Positions 1-5,003 of a DNA stretch of 5,003 nt are shown here, piece after piece. The DNA comes from Pseudomonadota bacterium (lineage in GTDB: Bacteria > BMS3Abin14). A program made the position numbers and the translations under genes. How positions within the stretch are numbered: position 1 is the stretch's first letter; every line of letters begins with the position of its first letter. Under the pieces are notes generated by a model. That model worked only from the letters and a program-made list of their open reading frames with translations, was not told where the DNA came from and searched no databases. The stretch is taken from assembly GCA_030636965.1 (NCBI GenBank), contig DAOVVW010000116.1, forward strand, positions 1-5,003, read 5' to 3'.

Positions 1-48
1 GTCAACAAAGGTAAGAAATCAGGTAGTCGGCAGTGGGCTGCAAGCAAG

Positions 49-67
49 GGGCTTCTAGCGCAAGCCC
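49..67. repeat. Small inverted repeat GGGCTT / AAGCCC
   Basis: GGGCTT (49-54) pairs with AAGCCC (62-67) around a seven-base loop. It lies in the left part of the gene-free stretch and is separated from the 111-229 cluster by a segment containing three copies of CTGC (91-102). Short and only weakly supported as functional. Confidence 0.35.
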
Positions 68-110
68 GCGTGTAAAGGAAGCCTTCGAATCTGCCTGCCT
101 GCAGTATAAC

Positions 111-128
111 GCGCCCATTGAGGGGCGC
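111..128. repeat. GC-only inverted repeat GCGCCC / GGGCGC
   Basis: GCGCCC (111-116) and GGGCGC (123-128) form a six-pair all-GC stem around ATTGAG. There is no T-run on either strand next to it, so it is not by itself an intrinsic terminator. It directly adjoins the inverted repeat starting at 131. Confidence 0.55.
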
Positions 129-130
129 CC

Positions 131-163
131 AAATCAATGACTTGCACAGCAAGTTATCGATTT
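131..163. repeat. Inverted repeat with 14-position imperfect stem
   Basis: AAATCAATGACTTG (131-144) pairs with CAAGTTATCGATTT (150-163) around the loop CACAG, with one wobble and one A-C mismatch. It is the second of the back-to-back hairpins counted from the left of the 111-229 cluster. No coding or RNA-gene signature is seen in it. Confidence 0.65.
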
Positions 164-167
164 GTGA

Positions 168-197
168 GGAAAGTGAAAATGACACTTTTCGCTTTCC
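168..197. repeat. Inverted repeat with 12-bp stem
   Basis: GGAAAGTGAAAA (168-179) pairs with TTTTCGCTTTCC (186-197) over 12 positions, with a single G-T wobble, around a 6-base loop TGACAC. It lies 5 bases from the terminator-like hairpin on one side and 4 bases from another inverted repeat on the other. A role in termination, 3'-end protection or as part of a dispersed repeat is possible; the sequence does not decide. Confidence 0.7.
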
Positions 198-202
198 GCG
201 GA

Positions 203-229
203 GTAAAAAGCCATGGATGGACTTTTTAC
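203..229 (-). terminator. Hairpin 13 bases after the rpoD stop, candidate operon terminator
   Basis: GTAAAAAG (203-210) is perfectly complementary to CTTTTTAC (222-229). The loop can add three more pairs (CCA with TGG) leaving a one-base bulge. It is the first structure downstream of rpoD. The U-rich stretch is in the 3' arm of the stem rather than as a free tail, so it is not a textbook intrinsic terminator; because the sequence is nearly symmetric it could work on either strand. Confidence 0.45.
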
Positions 230-242
230 GATTATATCAATA

Positions 243-2093
243 TCAATCTTCGTAGAAAGGTTTGAGCCTTTTGCATCGGCTCGGATGCCTGAGTTTCCTC
301 AGGGCCTTTGCCTCTATCTGCCTGATCCTTTCCCGAGTGACTGAGAAGTTCTGTCCTACCTCCTCCAGGGTGTGGTCAGTTCTTTCATCGATACCAAACC
401 GCATCTTGAGAACCTTTTCCTCTCTTGGAGTCAGGGTCTTGAGTATGCCTCTGACTTGCTCTCTGAGGTTGCCATGAACAACAGCATCTCCGGGAGAGAT
501 CACCTTCTTGTCTTCGATAAAGTCGCCAAGATGACTATCTTCCTCTTCCCCAATGGGGGTCTCCAGAGAAATAGGTTCCTTGGCTATCTTCAGCACCTTC
601 CTGACTTTCTCAAGTGGTAATTCCATCCTCTCAGCTATTTCCTCAGGCATGGGTTCTCTACCAAGTTCCTGAACCAGCTGTCTTGACGTGCGAATCAGCT
701 TGTTTATGGTCTCTATCATGTGAACAGGTATTCTAATGGTGCGCGCCTGGTCTGCAATGGCCCTTGTTATGGCCTGACGTATCCACCACGTTGCATATGT
801 TGAGAACTTGTAGCCCCTTCTGTATTCGAACTTGTCAACCGCCTTCATAAGTCCGATATTCCCCTCCTGTATAAGATCGAGGAACTGAAGTCCGCGGTTA
901 GTGTATTTCTTGGCAATACTCACAACCAGCCTCAGGTTTGCCTCAACCAGCTCTTGCTTTGCATCCCGTGAGTAAACTTCTGCGATGCGGATCTTTTCCC
1001 CATCATCCATTATTTCATCACAGGACATTTTCGTATCCTGCTCGATGCTCTTTAGTCTCTTCTTGCATTCCCTCATCTGGCGACGGTACTCTTCTATCTG
1101 CACAATGGGCATCCCTGCTTCTTTTACCACTGCATTTTCCTCGCCATTTCGTGCCCTTTTAAGCATAACCGTCATCCGCCATTCGGTCATTCCGGTCCTT
1201 CGCTGTATGCTGTTTATCCTGTTTCTTTCCCTTCGTATCTTGTTCCTTACTGCCGTTACCTTCGTTGCCAGGCGGACTATCTGCCGACTGTTGAGGCTAA
1301 AGTTTTCAATATCTTTTGCGATATCCCGTGAGAGCCGCTTCCTTTTCTTCAGGATTTCAGCTGTCTTCTTTTTGGATGCTTTTTTAAGTGTCTGATCCAT
1401 CTCATCCAGGCGAAGTTTTCTTTTTTCAAGACGCCTGAATACTTTGATCACTTCCCTGAGAGCTTCTTCCTCCCTGGCTTTTATTACCTCCGGATCCTCC
1501 GGGAGGACCTCCTCGGCCACGCCCTCCTGAACATCGTTATCCTCAGCATCGTCGTTCTCATCCTCGAGGTTGTTTCCCTGGCTTGAAAATGTTTCCTTGA
1601 ACTTGGCCTGGCCGATCTTGAAACGTTGTCCCAGAACTACTAGTTCCTCAATGCAGATAGGATTAGTTGCTATCGTCCCCAGAACATCTTTTTCGCCAGC
1701 CTCTATCCGTTTGGCGATCTCAACTTCCCCTTCCCTTGTCAGAAGGTTTATTTGTCCCATCTCCTTCAGGTACAGCCTGACGGGGTCATCGGTACGGCCG
1801 GCAAGTGTGGTTACCCGAACCGCCTTTTTCTCCTTTTTAACGGTGATGACCTTGCCTTCCTTGGTCTTCTCTTCAGGCAGGTCTGCCATTTTATCCTGAA
1901 CCTGTATCTCCTGGTCCGAATCTACTATCTTTATCTTCATATCGCCAAAGATGACCATAACCTCATTAAGCTGGTCGGATGAGGTCAGCTTCTCAGGCAG
2001 GGCCTTATTAACCTCGTCGTAGGTGAGATACCCCTTCTTCTGCCCCCTGGATATGAGATCTTTGATCTCCTTTTTGCTTACGTTTTCCTTCAT
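243..2093 (-). CDS. rpoD: RNA polymerase primary sigma factor RpoD (sigma-70)
   Basis: Housekeeping sigma factor that directs RNA polymerase to -35/-10 promoters; 616 aa, essentially the length of E. coli RpoD. Region 1.1 covers about 1-80 ([23 protein letters not shown]). Region 1.2 is at about 100-135 ([12 protein letters not shown]). A long non-conserved region (about 136-372) has an acidic patch at 176-198 followed by Lys/Arg-rich helices. Region 2 starts near 378 ([21 protein letters not shown]); 2.2 is [17 protein letters not shown] (406-422), and 2.3-2.4 carries the melting and -10 residues W436, W437, Q440 and T443. Region 3 is about 457-535. Region 4.2 (574-603) has the -35 reading helix [17 protein letters not shown], with R587, E588 and R591 at the expected DNA-contact positions. 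The ATG overlaps the dnaG TGA by 4 bases. The extreme C-terminus ([11 protein letters not shown]) differs from the common SRSxxLxxF form but still ends at the usual place. The primary sigma assignment, rather than RpoS or RpoH, rests on region 1.1, the long non-conserved region and the dnaG linkage. Confidence 0.98.
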   Translation of the reverse strand: MKENVSKKEIKDLISRGQKKGYLTYDEVNKALPEKLTSSDQLNEVMVIFGDMKIKIVDSDQEIQVQDKMADLPEEKTKEGKVITVKKEKKAVRVTTLAGRTDDPVRLYLKEMGQINLLTREGEVEIAKRIEAGEKDVLGTIATNPICIEELVVLGQRFKIGQAKFKETFSSQGNNLEDENDDAEDNDVQEGVAEEVLPEDPEVIKAREEEALREVIKVFRRLEKRKLRLDEMDQTLKKASKKKTAEILKKRKRLSRDIAKDIENFSLNSRQIVRLATKVTAVRNKIRRERNRINSIQRRTGMTEWRMTVMLKRARNGEENAVVKEAGMPIVQIEEYRRQMRECKKRLKSIEQDTKMSCDEIMDDGEKIRIAEVYSRDAKQELVEANLRLVVSIAKKYTNRGLQFLDLIQEGNIGLMKAVDKFEYRRGYKFSTYATWWIRQAITRAIADQARTIRIPVHMIETINKLIRTSRQLVQELGREPMPEEIAERMELPLEKVRKVLKIAKEPISLETPIGEEEDSHLGDFIEDKKVISPGDAVVHGNLREQVRGILKTLTPREEKVLKMRFGIDERTDHTLEEVGQNFSVTRERIRQIEAKALRKLRHPSRCKRLKPFYED

Positions 2094-3886
2094 TCTAAGG
2101 CTTCTCCTCCCGGTGAGGTTGCAGGCCCGTTATCTTCTGGCTGGCTTCCGGTTTTTTCCTGCTCCCTCATGAGTTTTACAAGCTCCTGCGATTTTCTCGT
2201 CAGTTTACCGAATTCTTCTTCGTCGCCTTTTTTTTCAGCCTCCTGAAGCTTCTTTTTCGTTTCTCTGATACTGCTTTGAAGCTTTCTTTTCGCGAACCAA
2301 CTGAGGCAGTCATCAAGCGCTTTGCCAGTTCCCTCTACAGGATCCTCCAGTGCCCATCCTGAAACCAGATCTTTCATTCGATCATCAACGCTGCTGATCA
2401 AGCTATTGAATGTAACACCGGAAAAAATCTTTTCAACTATTTTCGACAGTTCCGGGCTTCCCAGATCCTCGGAAGAGATCTGCTCTTTCACCTTTTGAAC
2501 AGCAGCTGGATCCCGAACCATGATGTGAACAAGGAGTTCCTCTCTGCGATGAAGCCTCAGCTCTGGCTCCTGTTCCTGTTTCAGGCGCCTTTGATCCCGT
2601 GACTTTACGGATGTCAGCCTTGCCCTCAGGTCACCCTGTTCGATCCTCAGCTCTTCTCCAATCTCATTTAGATATAAGCCCAGGACAGCCCTGTCTTTAA
2701 TTTTAGCTAAATACGGAACAATTGCATCAAGAACCTTGAGTCGATCGTCAACACCTTCCTCTCCGAACTGTTCTCTGGCGTCTTTCAGGACAAAGGAAAT
2801 AATGGGCATAGCTTGTGCTGTCTTTGCCAGCAGATCTTCCGGACCCTTTTTTTGAAGATAGCTATCGGGATCCTCTCCGGGCTCTAATGGAGCAACCCTG
2901 CACCGGAATCCCTCCCCCAGAAGAATCTCTCCACTGCGCATGACAGCCTTTCTGCCGGCTTCGTCAGCATCGAACAGAAGGACACAGTTGGTTGTCAGGC
3001 GGCGAATTCTCCTGGCCTGCTGTTGGGTAAGCGCAGTTCCCAAAACTCCCACCACATTTCCAATGCCCGCCTGATGTAGGGCAATAACATCCAGATACCC
3101 CTCAACCAGAAGTACCTCCTCAGCTTCCCTTATATGGGGAGCAGCAATATCAATTCCGAAGAGGGAATCGCCTTTGTGATAGATCACTGTCTCGGGAGTG
3201 TTGACATACTTCGGGAGAGTCTCATCGAGAACCCTGCCACCGAATCCCAACACTCTTCCTGAAAGATCTCTTATGGGAAACATTATCCTGTTCCGGAAAC
3301 GGTCATAAGGATCCTTGCCCTCACTCTCTACCAGAAGGCCGGACCCCACCGACTCCTTGAGGCTCAGGCCTTCTTTCATAAGTGCCGGGGCTAATGCTCT
3401 CCATTCATCAGGTGCGTAACCGATCCCGAAGGTTTTGCATGCCTCAGAGTGGATACCTCTGGATCCAAGATAATTTCTGGCCTGCTCCCCTGCCCTGTCT
3501 TTCATAAGCATACCAGTGAAAAAACCACCCGCAATCCTGTTTGCCCTGAACAGCTGATCTTTTTCTTCCGGATCGTGGTGCTCCCCTGTGCCTGTCCTTG
3601 GCAGTTCTATTCCGGCTCTGCCCGCCAACTTTGTTACTGCCTCTACAAAGGGGAGGCCTTCGTACAACATCACAAACCTTATGACATCCCCGCCGATGTT
3701 ACACCCGAAGCAGTGAAAGATCTGCCGAGTCGGATTGACCATAAAGGAAGGTGTCTTTTCCTGATGAAACGGGCACAGAGCCTTGAAGTTTGAACCCGAC
3801 TTCTTAAGCGGCAGGTGCTGAGACACGAATTCCACGACGTCGTTTGCATCCTTCACACTCTGTATCGTGTCTTCTCCCCAACGCAA
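2090..3886 (-). CDS. dnaG: DNA primase DnaG
   Basis: Replicative primase: it makes the short RNA primers that DNA polymerase III extends, recruited to the fork by the DnaB helicase. At 598 aa it has the normal full length. An N-terminal CHC2 zinc-binding domain has ligands C38, H41, C59 and C62 ([11 protein letters not shown] and [11 protein letters not shown]). The basic core motif is [12 protein letters not shown] then [10 protein letters not shown] (196-220). The TOPRIM domain (about 257-345) shows the metal-site acids E262 (VEGYLD), D306 and D308 (LLFDADEAG), and D339 and D341 (GEDPDSY). The C-terminal part (about 430-580) is helical and charged, as in the DnaB-interacting domain. The start is TTG; from it the protein aligns with the usual family N-terminus, and an AGGGAG lies 8 bases upstream. 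It follows mutS2 by 5 bases and overlaps rpoD by 4 bases. All catalytic and zinc residues expected of the family are present. The only mildly unusual part is a disordered-looking Pro/Gly/Glu tail, whose codons contain the rpoD ribosome-binding site. Confidence 0.98.
   Translation of the reverse strand: MRWGEDTIQSVKDANDVVEFVSQHLPLKKSGSNFKALCPFHQEKTPSFMVNPTRQIFHCFGCNIGGDVIRFVMLYEGLPFVEAVTKLAGRAGIELPRTGTGEHHDPEEKDQLFRANRIAGGFFTGMLMKDRAGEQARNYLGSRGIHSEACKTFGIGYAPDEWRALAPALMKEGLSLKESVGSGLLVESEGKDPYDRFRNRIMFPIRDLSGRVLGFGGRVLDETLPKYVNTPETVIYHKGDSLFGIDIAAPHIREAEEVLLVEGYLDVIALHQAGIGNVVGVLGTALTQQQARRIRRLTTNCVLLFDADEAGRKAVMRSGEILLGEGFRCRVAPLEPGEDPDSYLQKKGPEDLLAKTAQAMPIISFVLKDAREQFGEEGVDDRLKVLDAIVPYLAKIKDRAVLGLYLNEIGEELRIEQGDLRARLTSVKSRDQRRLKQEQEPELRLHRREELLVHIMVRDPAAVQKVKEQISSEDLGSPELSKIVEKIFSGVTFNSLISSVDDRMKDLVSGWALEDPVEGTGKALDDCLSWFAKRKLQSSIRETKKKLQEAEKKGDEEEFGKLTRKSQELVKLMREQEKTGSQPEDNGPATSPGGEALE
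2104..2110 (-). promoter_or_regulatory. Shine-Dalgarno of rpoD inside the end of dnaG
   Basis: The coding strand reads GGAGGAG, 10 bases before the rpoD ATG. It encodes part of the Gly-Gly-Glu near the dnaG C-terminus. Together with the ATGA stop/start overlap (2093-2090) it marks rpoD as translationally coupled to dnaG. Confidence 0.75.
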
Positions 3887-3891
3887 AAGTA

Positions 3892-4323
3892 CTACTCCCT
3901 GACCTGGGCCACTGTTACACCGGCTCCGCCTTCTTCAGCCGCACCTGGCCGGCTTGAGACTACTCTGGGGTCCTTATCAAGAGATTCGGTAATAGCTTCC
4001 CTGAGCCTGCCGGTTCCTTTTCCGTGAATGATCCTAAGTGTCCTCCCGGGCCCCAGGATGAGCCTGTCCAGCACCATATCAACCGCTTCAAGGGCTTCGT
4101 GAACGGTAAAACAAAAGCAGTTGAACTCGCTCAGAACCCCTAAATCCCCCGTGTAGCCTGTCCTGGGCGCTGCCTGCTCGTCTGGTCTGATATCGACGGG
4201 ATCCGCGAGGGAAGTCAGGTCGGAGACTGCCACCTTCATCCTGATACCGCCAGACTGCACCTCTGCATCCTTTCCCTGAGACATGACGGACGTTACCGTA
4301 CCCTCCGCATCAATGGGCACCAC
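3892..4323 (-). CDS. mutS2: MutS2 C-terminal segment: KOW-like linker and Smr domain (frame-shifted continuation of mutS2)
   Basis: This carries the C-terminus of MutS2 in the -1 frame relative to the upstream part. The frame is open from 4425; the given start is the first usable GTG, but the codons just upstream (VEKGDRVLV) are the usual MutS2 entry to the small beta-barrel, so this is probably not a separate gene. Residues 1-40 (VPIDAEGTVTSV, then GGIRMKVAVSDL) are the KOW-like barrel. Residues 64-143 are an Smr domain, with VHEALEAVDMVLDRLIL, the RIIHGKGTG loop (H100) and the terminal GGAGVTV strand. Smr domains bind or cut nucleic acid. The early Smr motif, usually LDLRG or a similar form, reads FNCFC (67-71), so the acidic and glycine residues are missing. 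The stop is 5 bases before dnaG, and the last codons contain the dnaG ribosome-binding site. A purine-rich AGGGAG lies 11 bases before the GTG, so independent translation is possible but unproven. Confidence 0.85.
   Translation of the reverse strand: MVPIDAEGTVTSVMSQGKDAEVQSGGIRMKVAVSDLTSLADPVDIRPDEQAAPRTGYTGDLGVLSEFNCFCFTVHEALEAVDMVLDRLILGPGRTLRIIHGKGTGRLREAITESLDKDPRVVSSRPGAAEEGGAGVTVAQVRE
3895..3900 (-). promoter_or_regulatory. Shine-Dalgarno of dnaG inside the end of mutS2
   Basis: The coding strand reads AGGGAG, then 8 bases, then the TTG start of dnaG. The motif is made of the last two sense codons of mutS2 (Arg-Glu), and the mutS2 TAG falls between it and the start. This decides the TTG as the dnaG start and suggests translational coupling between the two genes. 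Confidence 0.75.
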
Positions 4324-4343
4324 CAGGACCCTGTCTCCCTTTT

Positions 4344-5003
4344 CTACAGGCCCTCCTCTGCCGATCCTGGGGGAGGCGGGGGAAGCACCCTGTCCACCTC
4401 TTTTTCCAGTTCCGAAAGCTCTCCTTTAAACCGGGGCCAGGATGCCGATCCTGTTTCTTTTAGTTCCCTAAACAGTGCTTTGCCCCGTTCGTTTAAATGT
4501 CTTATAAGGGACTTTGCCTCTCTTCGAGCTTTTAATCTTGTGCTCTCTATCTCTTCGCGATATTTTTCCTGGCTTGCATGGAGGCGTTCACGCTCTTTTT
4601 TTGCCTCATTCCTGTCATTTTCGGCCTGCTTCCTGGCTTGTGACTCTTTTTCAACCTCCTCGCTCAACCTGCCAATGAGTTCATCCACCTGCACACTGTC
4701 GGACCCCATTACCTGCTGCGCTTTTTCTATCACCTCTTCATCTATGCCAAGCCTGCCTGCTATTTCAAGAGCGTGGCTTCTCCCAGGCGTACCCATTCTC
4801 AGCTGGAATGCCGGTTCCAGGGTTTCAAGGTCAAAAACGACTGAGGCATTTTGCGCATACGGCGTCCTGTATGCGAATTCCTTGAGGAGATTATGATGGG
4901 TAGTCACAACAGTGCATGCATTTTTCCGGCTGAGGTATCCCATAAGTGCTATTCCCAGTGCAGACCCCTCCTGAGGATCTGTTCCGGCGCCCAGCTCATC
5001 CAC
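4344..5003 (-). CDS. mutS2: MutS2, ATPase C-terminal half and coiled coil (5' end off the window; frame broken at its 3' end)
   Basis: This is the middle part of MutS2, a MutS-family ABC-type ATPase that in other bacteria acts on branched DNA or recombination intermediates and on collided ribosomes. The visible part enters inside the ATPase at Walker B plus D-loop (DELGAGTDPQEG, residues 2-13 of the visible part). It continues through the TTHH switch region (about 34-37) and the family block NASVVFDLETLEPAFQLRMG, followed by TPGRSHALEIAGRLG. From about residue 85 to 190 it becomes a highly charged Glu/Lys/Arg coiled coil, as expected before the KOW/Smr end. The Walker A part lies beyond 5003. 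The frame ends at a TAG (4346-4344) just after a PPPPP stretch, where MutS2 normally continues into a KGDRV-type segment; that segment is found in the -1 frame immediately downstream. The ATPase identity is certain. Whether the break is real, a sequencing error or recoding cannot be told from this sequence alone. Confidence 0.93.
   Translation of the reverse strand: MDELGAGTDPQEGSALGIALMGYLSRKNACTVVTTHHNLLKEFAYRTPYAQNASVVFDLETLEPAFQLRMGTPGRSHALEIAGRLGIDEEVIEKAQQVMGSDSVQVDELIGRLSEEVEKESQARKQAENDRNEAKKERERLHASQEKYREEIESTRLKARREAKSLIRHLNERGKALFRELKETGSASWPRFKGELSELEKEVDRVLPPPPPGSAEEGL
4369..4382 (-). other. Probable frameshift site in mutS2 (two C5 runs on the coding strand)
   Basis: The upstream MutS2 frame and the Smr frame are both open only between 4425 (just after an in-frame TAA at 4428-4426) and the TAG at 4346-4344, so the break must lie there. 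Within it the coding strand reads CCCCCGCCTCCCCC, with C5 runs at 4382-4378 and 4373-4369. Adding one C to the second run would give a continuous product reading PPPPPRIGRGGPVEKGDRVL, which matches the normal layout of MutS2. A homopolymer error in assembly is the simplest explanation. A genuine indel or -1 recoding remains possible. Confidence 0.7.

Larger units (their letters stand above)
1..242. other. Gene-free stretch downstream of rpoD, dominated by inverted repeats
   Basis: No gene is supported here. A minus-strand frame is open from about 196 to the left edge but has no ATG, no ribosome-binding site and no recognisable domain, and its sense codons run through the hairpins, so I treat it as chance. 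No tRNA cloverleaf was found on either strand. The content is five hairpins (49-67, 111-128, 131-163, 168-197, 203-229), the last four almost contiguous, plus a short CTGC tandem repeat. Confidence 0.6.

Noticed and set aside
78..100. Possible tRNA T-arm (a TTCGAAT loop, reading CTTCGAATC)
   Set aside because: The flanking bases do not form a 5-bp T-stem, and no acceptor, D or anticodon arms could be placed on either strand.
103..132. Possible minus-strand promoter, TTGGGC (132-127) and TATACT (108-103) with 18-base spacing
   Set aside because: The -10 element matches well but the -35 element matches only at TTG, the spacer contains the GC hairpin, and no gene is seen leftward within the window.
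985..1395. Long open frame on the plus strand opposite rpoD
   Set aside because: It lies wholly inside rpoD antisense, gives a low-complexity Ser/Phe/Leu-rich product without a domain, and is explained by the Lys/Glu/Arg-rich codons of the rpoD non-conserved region on the other strand.
3449..3793. Open frame on the plus strand opposite the 5' part of dnaG
   Set aside because: Antisense to the conserved zinc-binding region of DnaG, whose constraint explains the sequence; the translated product has no recognisable motif.
3892..4323. A stand-alone Smr-domain gene separate from mutS2
   Set aside because: The -1 frame upstream of the GTG encodes the usual MutS2 KGDRV entry segment and follows directly from the MutS2 coiled coil, so one interrupted gene is the simpler reading.
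4480..4896. Open frame on the plus strand opposite the MutS2 coiled coil
   Set aside because: Antisense to Glu/Lys/Arg-rich coding sequence, which reads as Ser/Phe/Leu; no plausible ribosome-binding site or domain.

Overview
The window is a core housekeeping block, with every gene read on the minus strand (right to left): the 3' part of mutS2 (running off the right edge), then dnaG (DNA primase), then rpoD (primary sigma-70 factor). A gene-free 242-base stretch rich in inverted repeats lies at the left edge. RpoD has a region 1.1, a long charged non-conserved region and an overall size (616 aa) close to proteobacterial RpoD. With moderate base composition and dnaG-rpoD linkage, this suggests a Gram-negative bacterium, most plausibly of the former Deltaproteobacteria (Desulfobacterota). 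That assignment is inference from family resemblance, not a database result.

Region by region: 3892-5003 encodes MutS2 from the Walker B motif to the C-terminal Smr domain. The reading frame is broken once, between 4344 and 4425, where two C5 runs sit on the coding strand. One missing C there would explain the break and would restore a typical MutS2 linker. The Smr domain keeps its HGKGTG loop, but its usual LDLRG-type motif reads FNCFC. 2090-3886 is a complete dnaG starting at TTG, with its Shine-Dalgarno sequence inside the last codons of mutS2. 243-2093 is a complete rpoD whose ATG overlaps the dnaG stop codon (ATGA), with its Shine-Dalgarno sequence inside dnaG. The three genes look like one transcription unit with translational coupling, joining a DNA/ribosome quality-control ATPase, replication priming and global transcription initiation, as in other macromolecular-synthesis operons.

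Positions 1-242 hold no gene I can support. On the rpoD side is a candidate terminator hairpin (203-229), followed by three more hairpins back to back (168-197, 131-163, 111-128) and a smaller one (49-67). The density of inverted repeats looks more like a dispersed intergenic repeat or a structured 3' region than a single terminator. No tRNA, CRISPR, insertion sequence or clearly novel multi-gene system is visible. The points most worth a second look are the mutS2 frame break, the altered Smr motif and the hairpin cluster.
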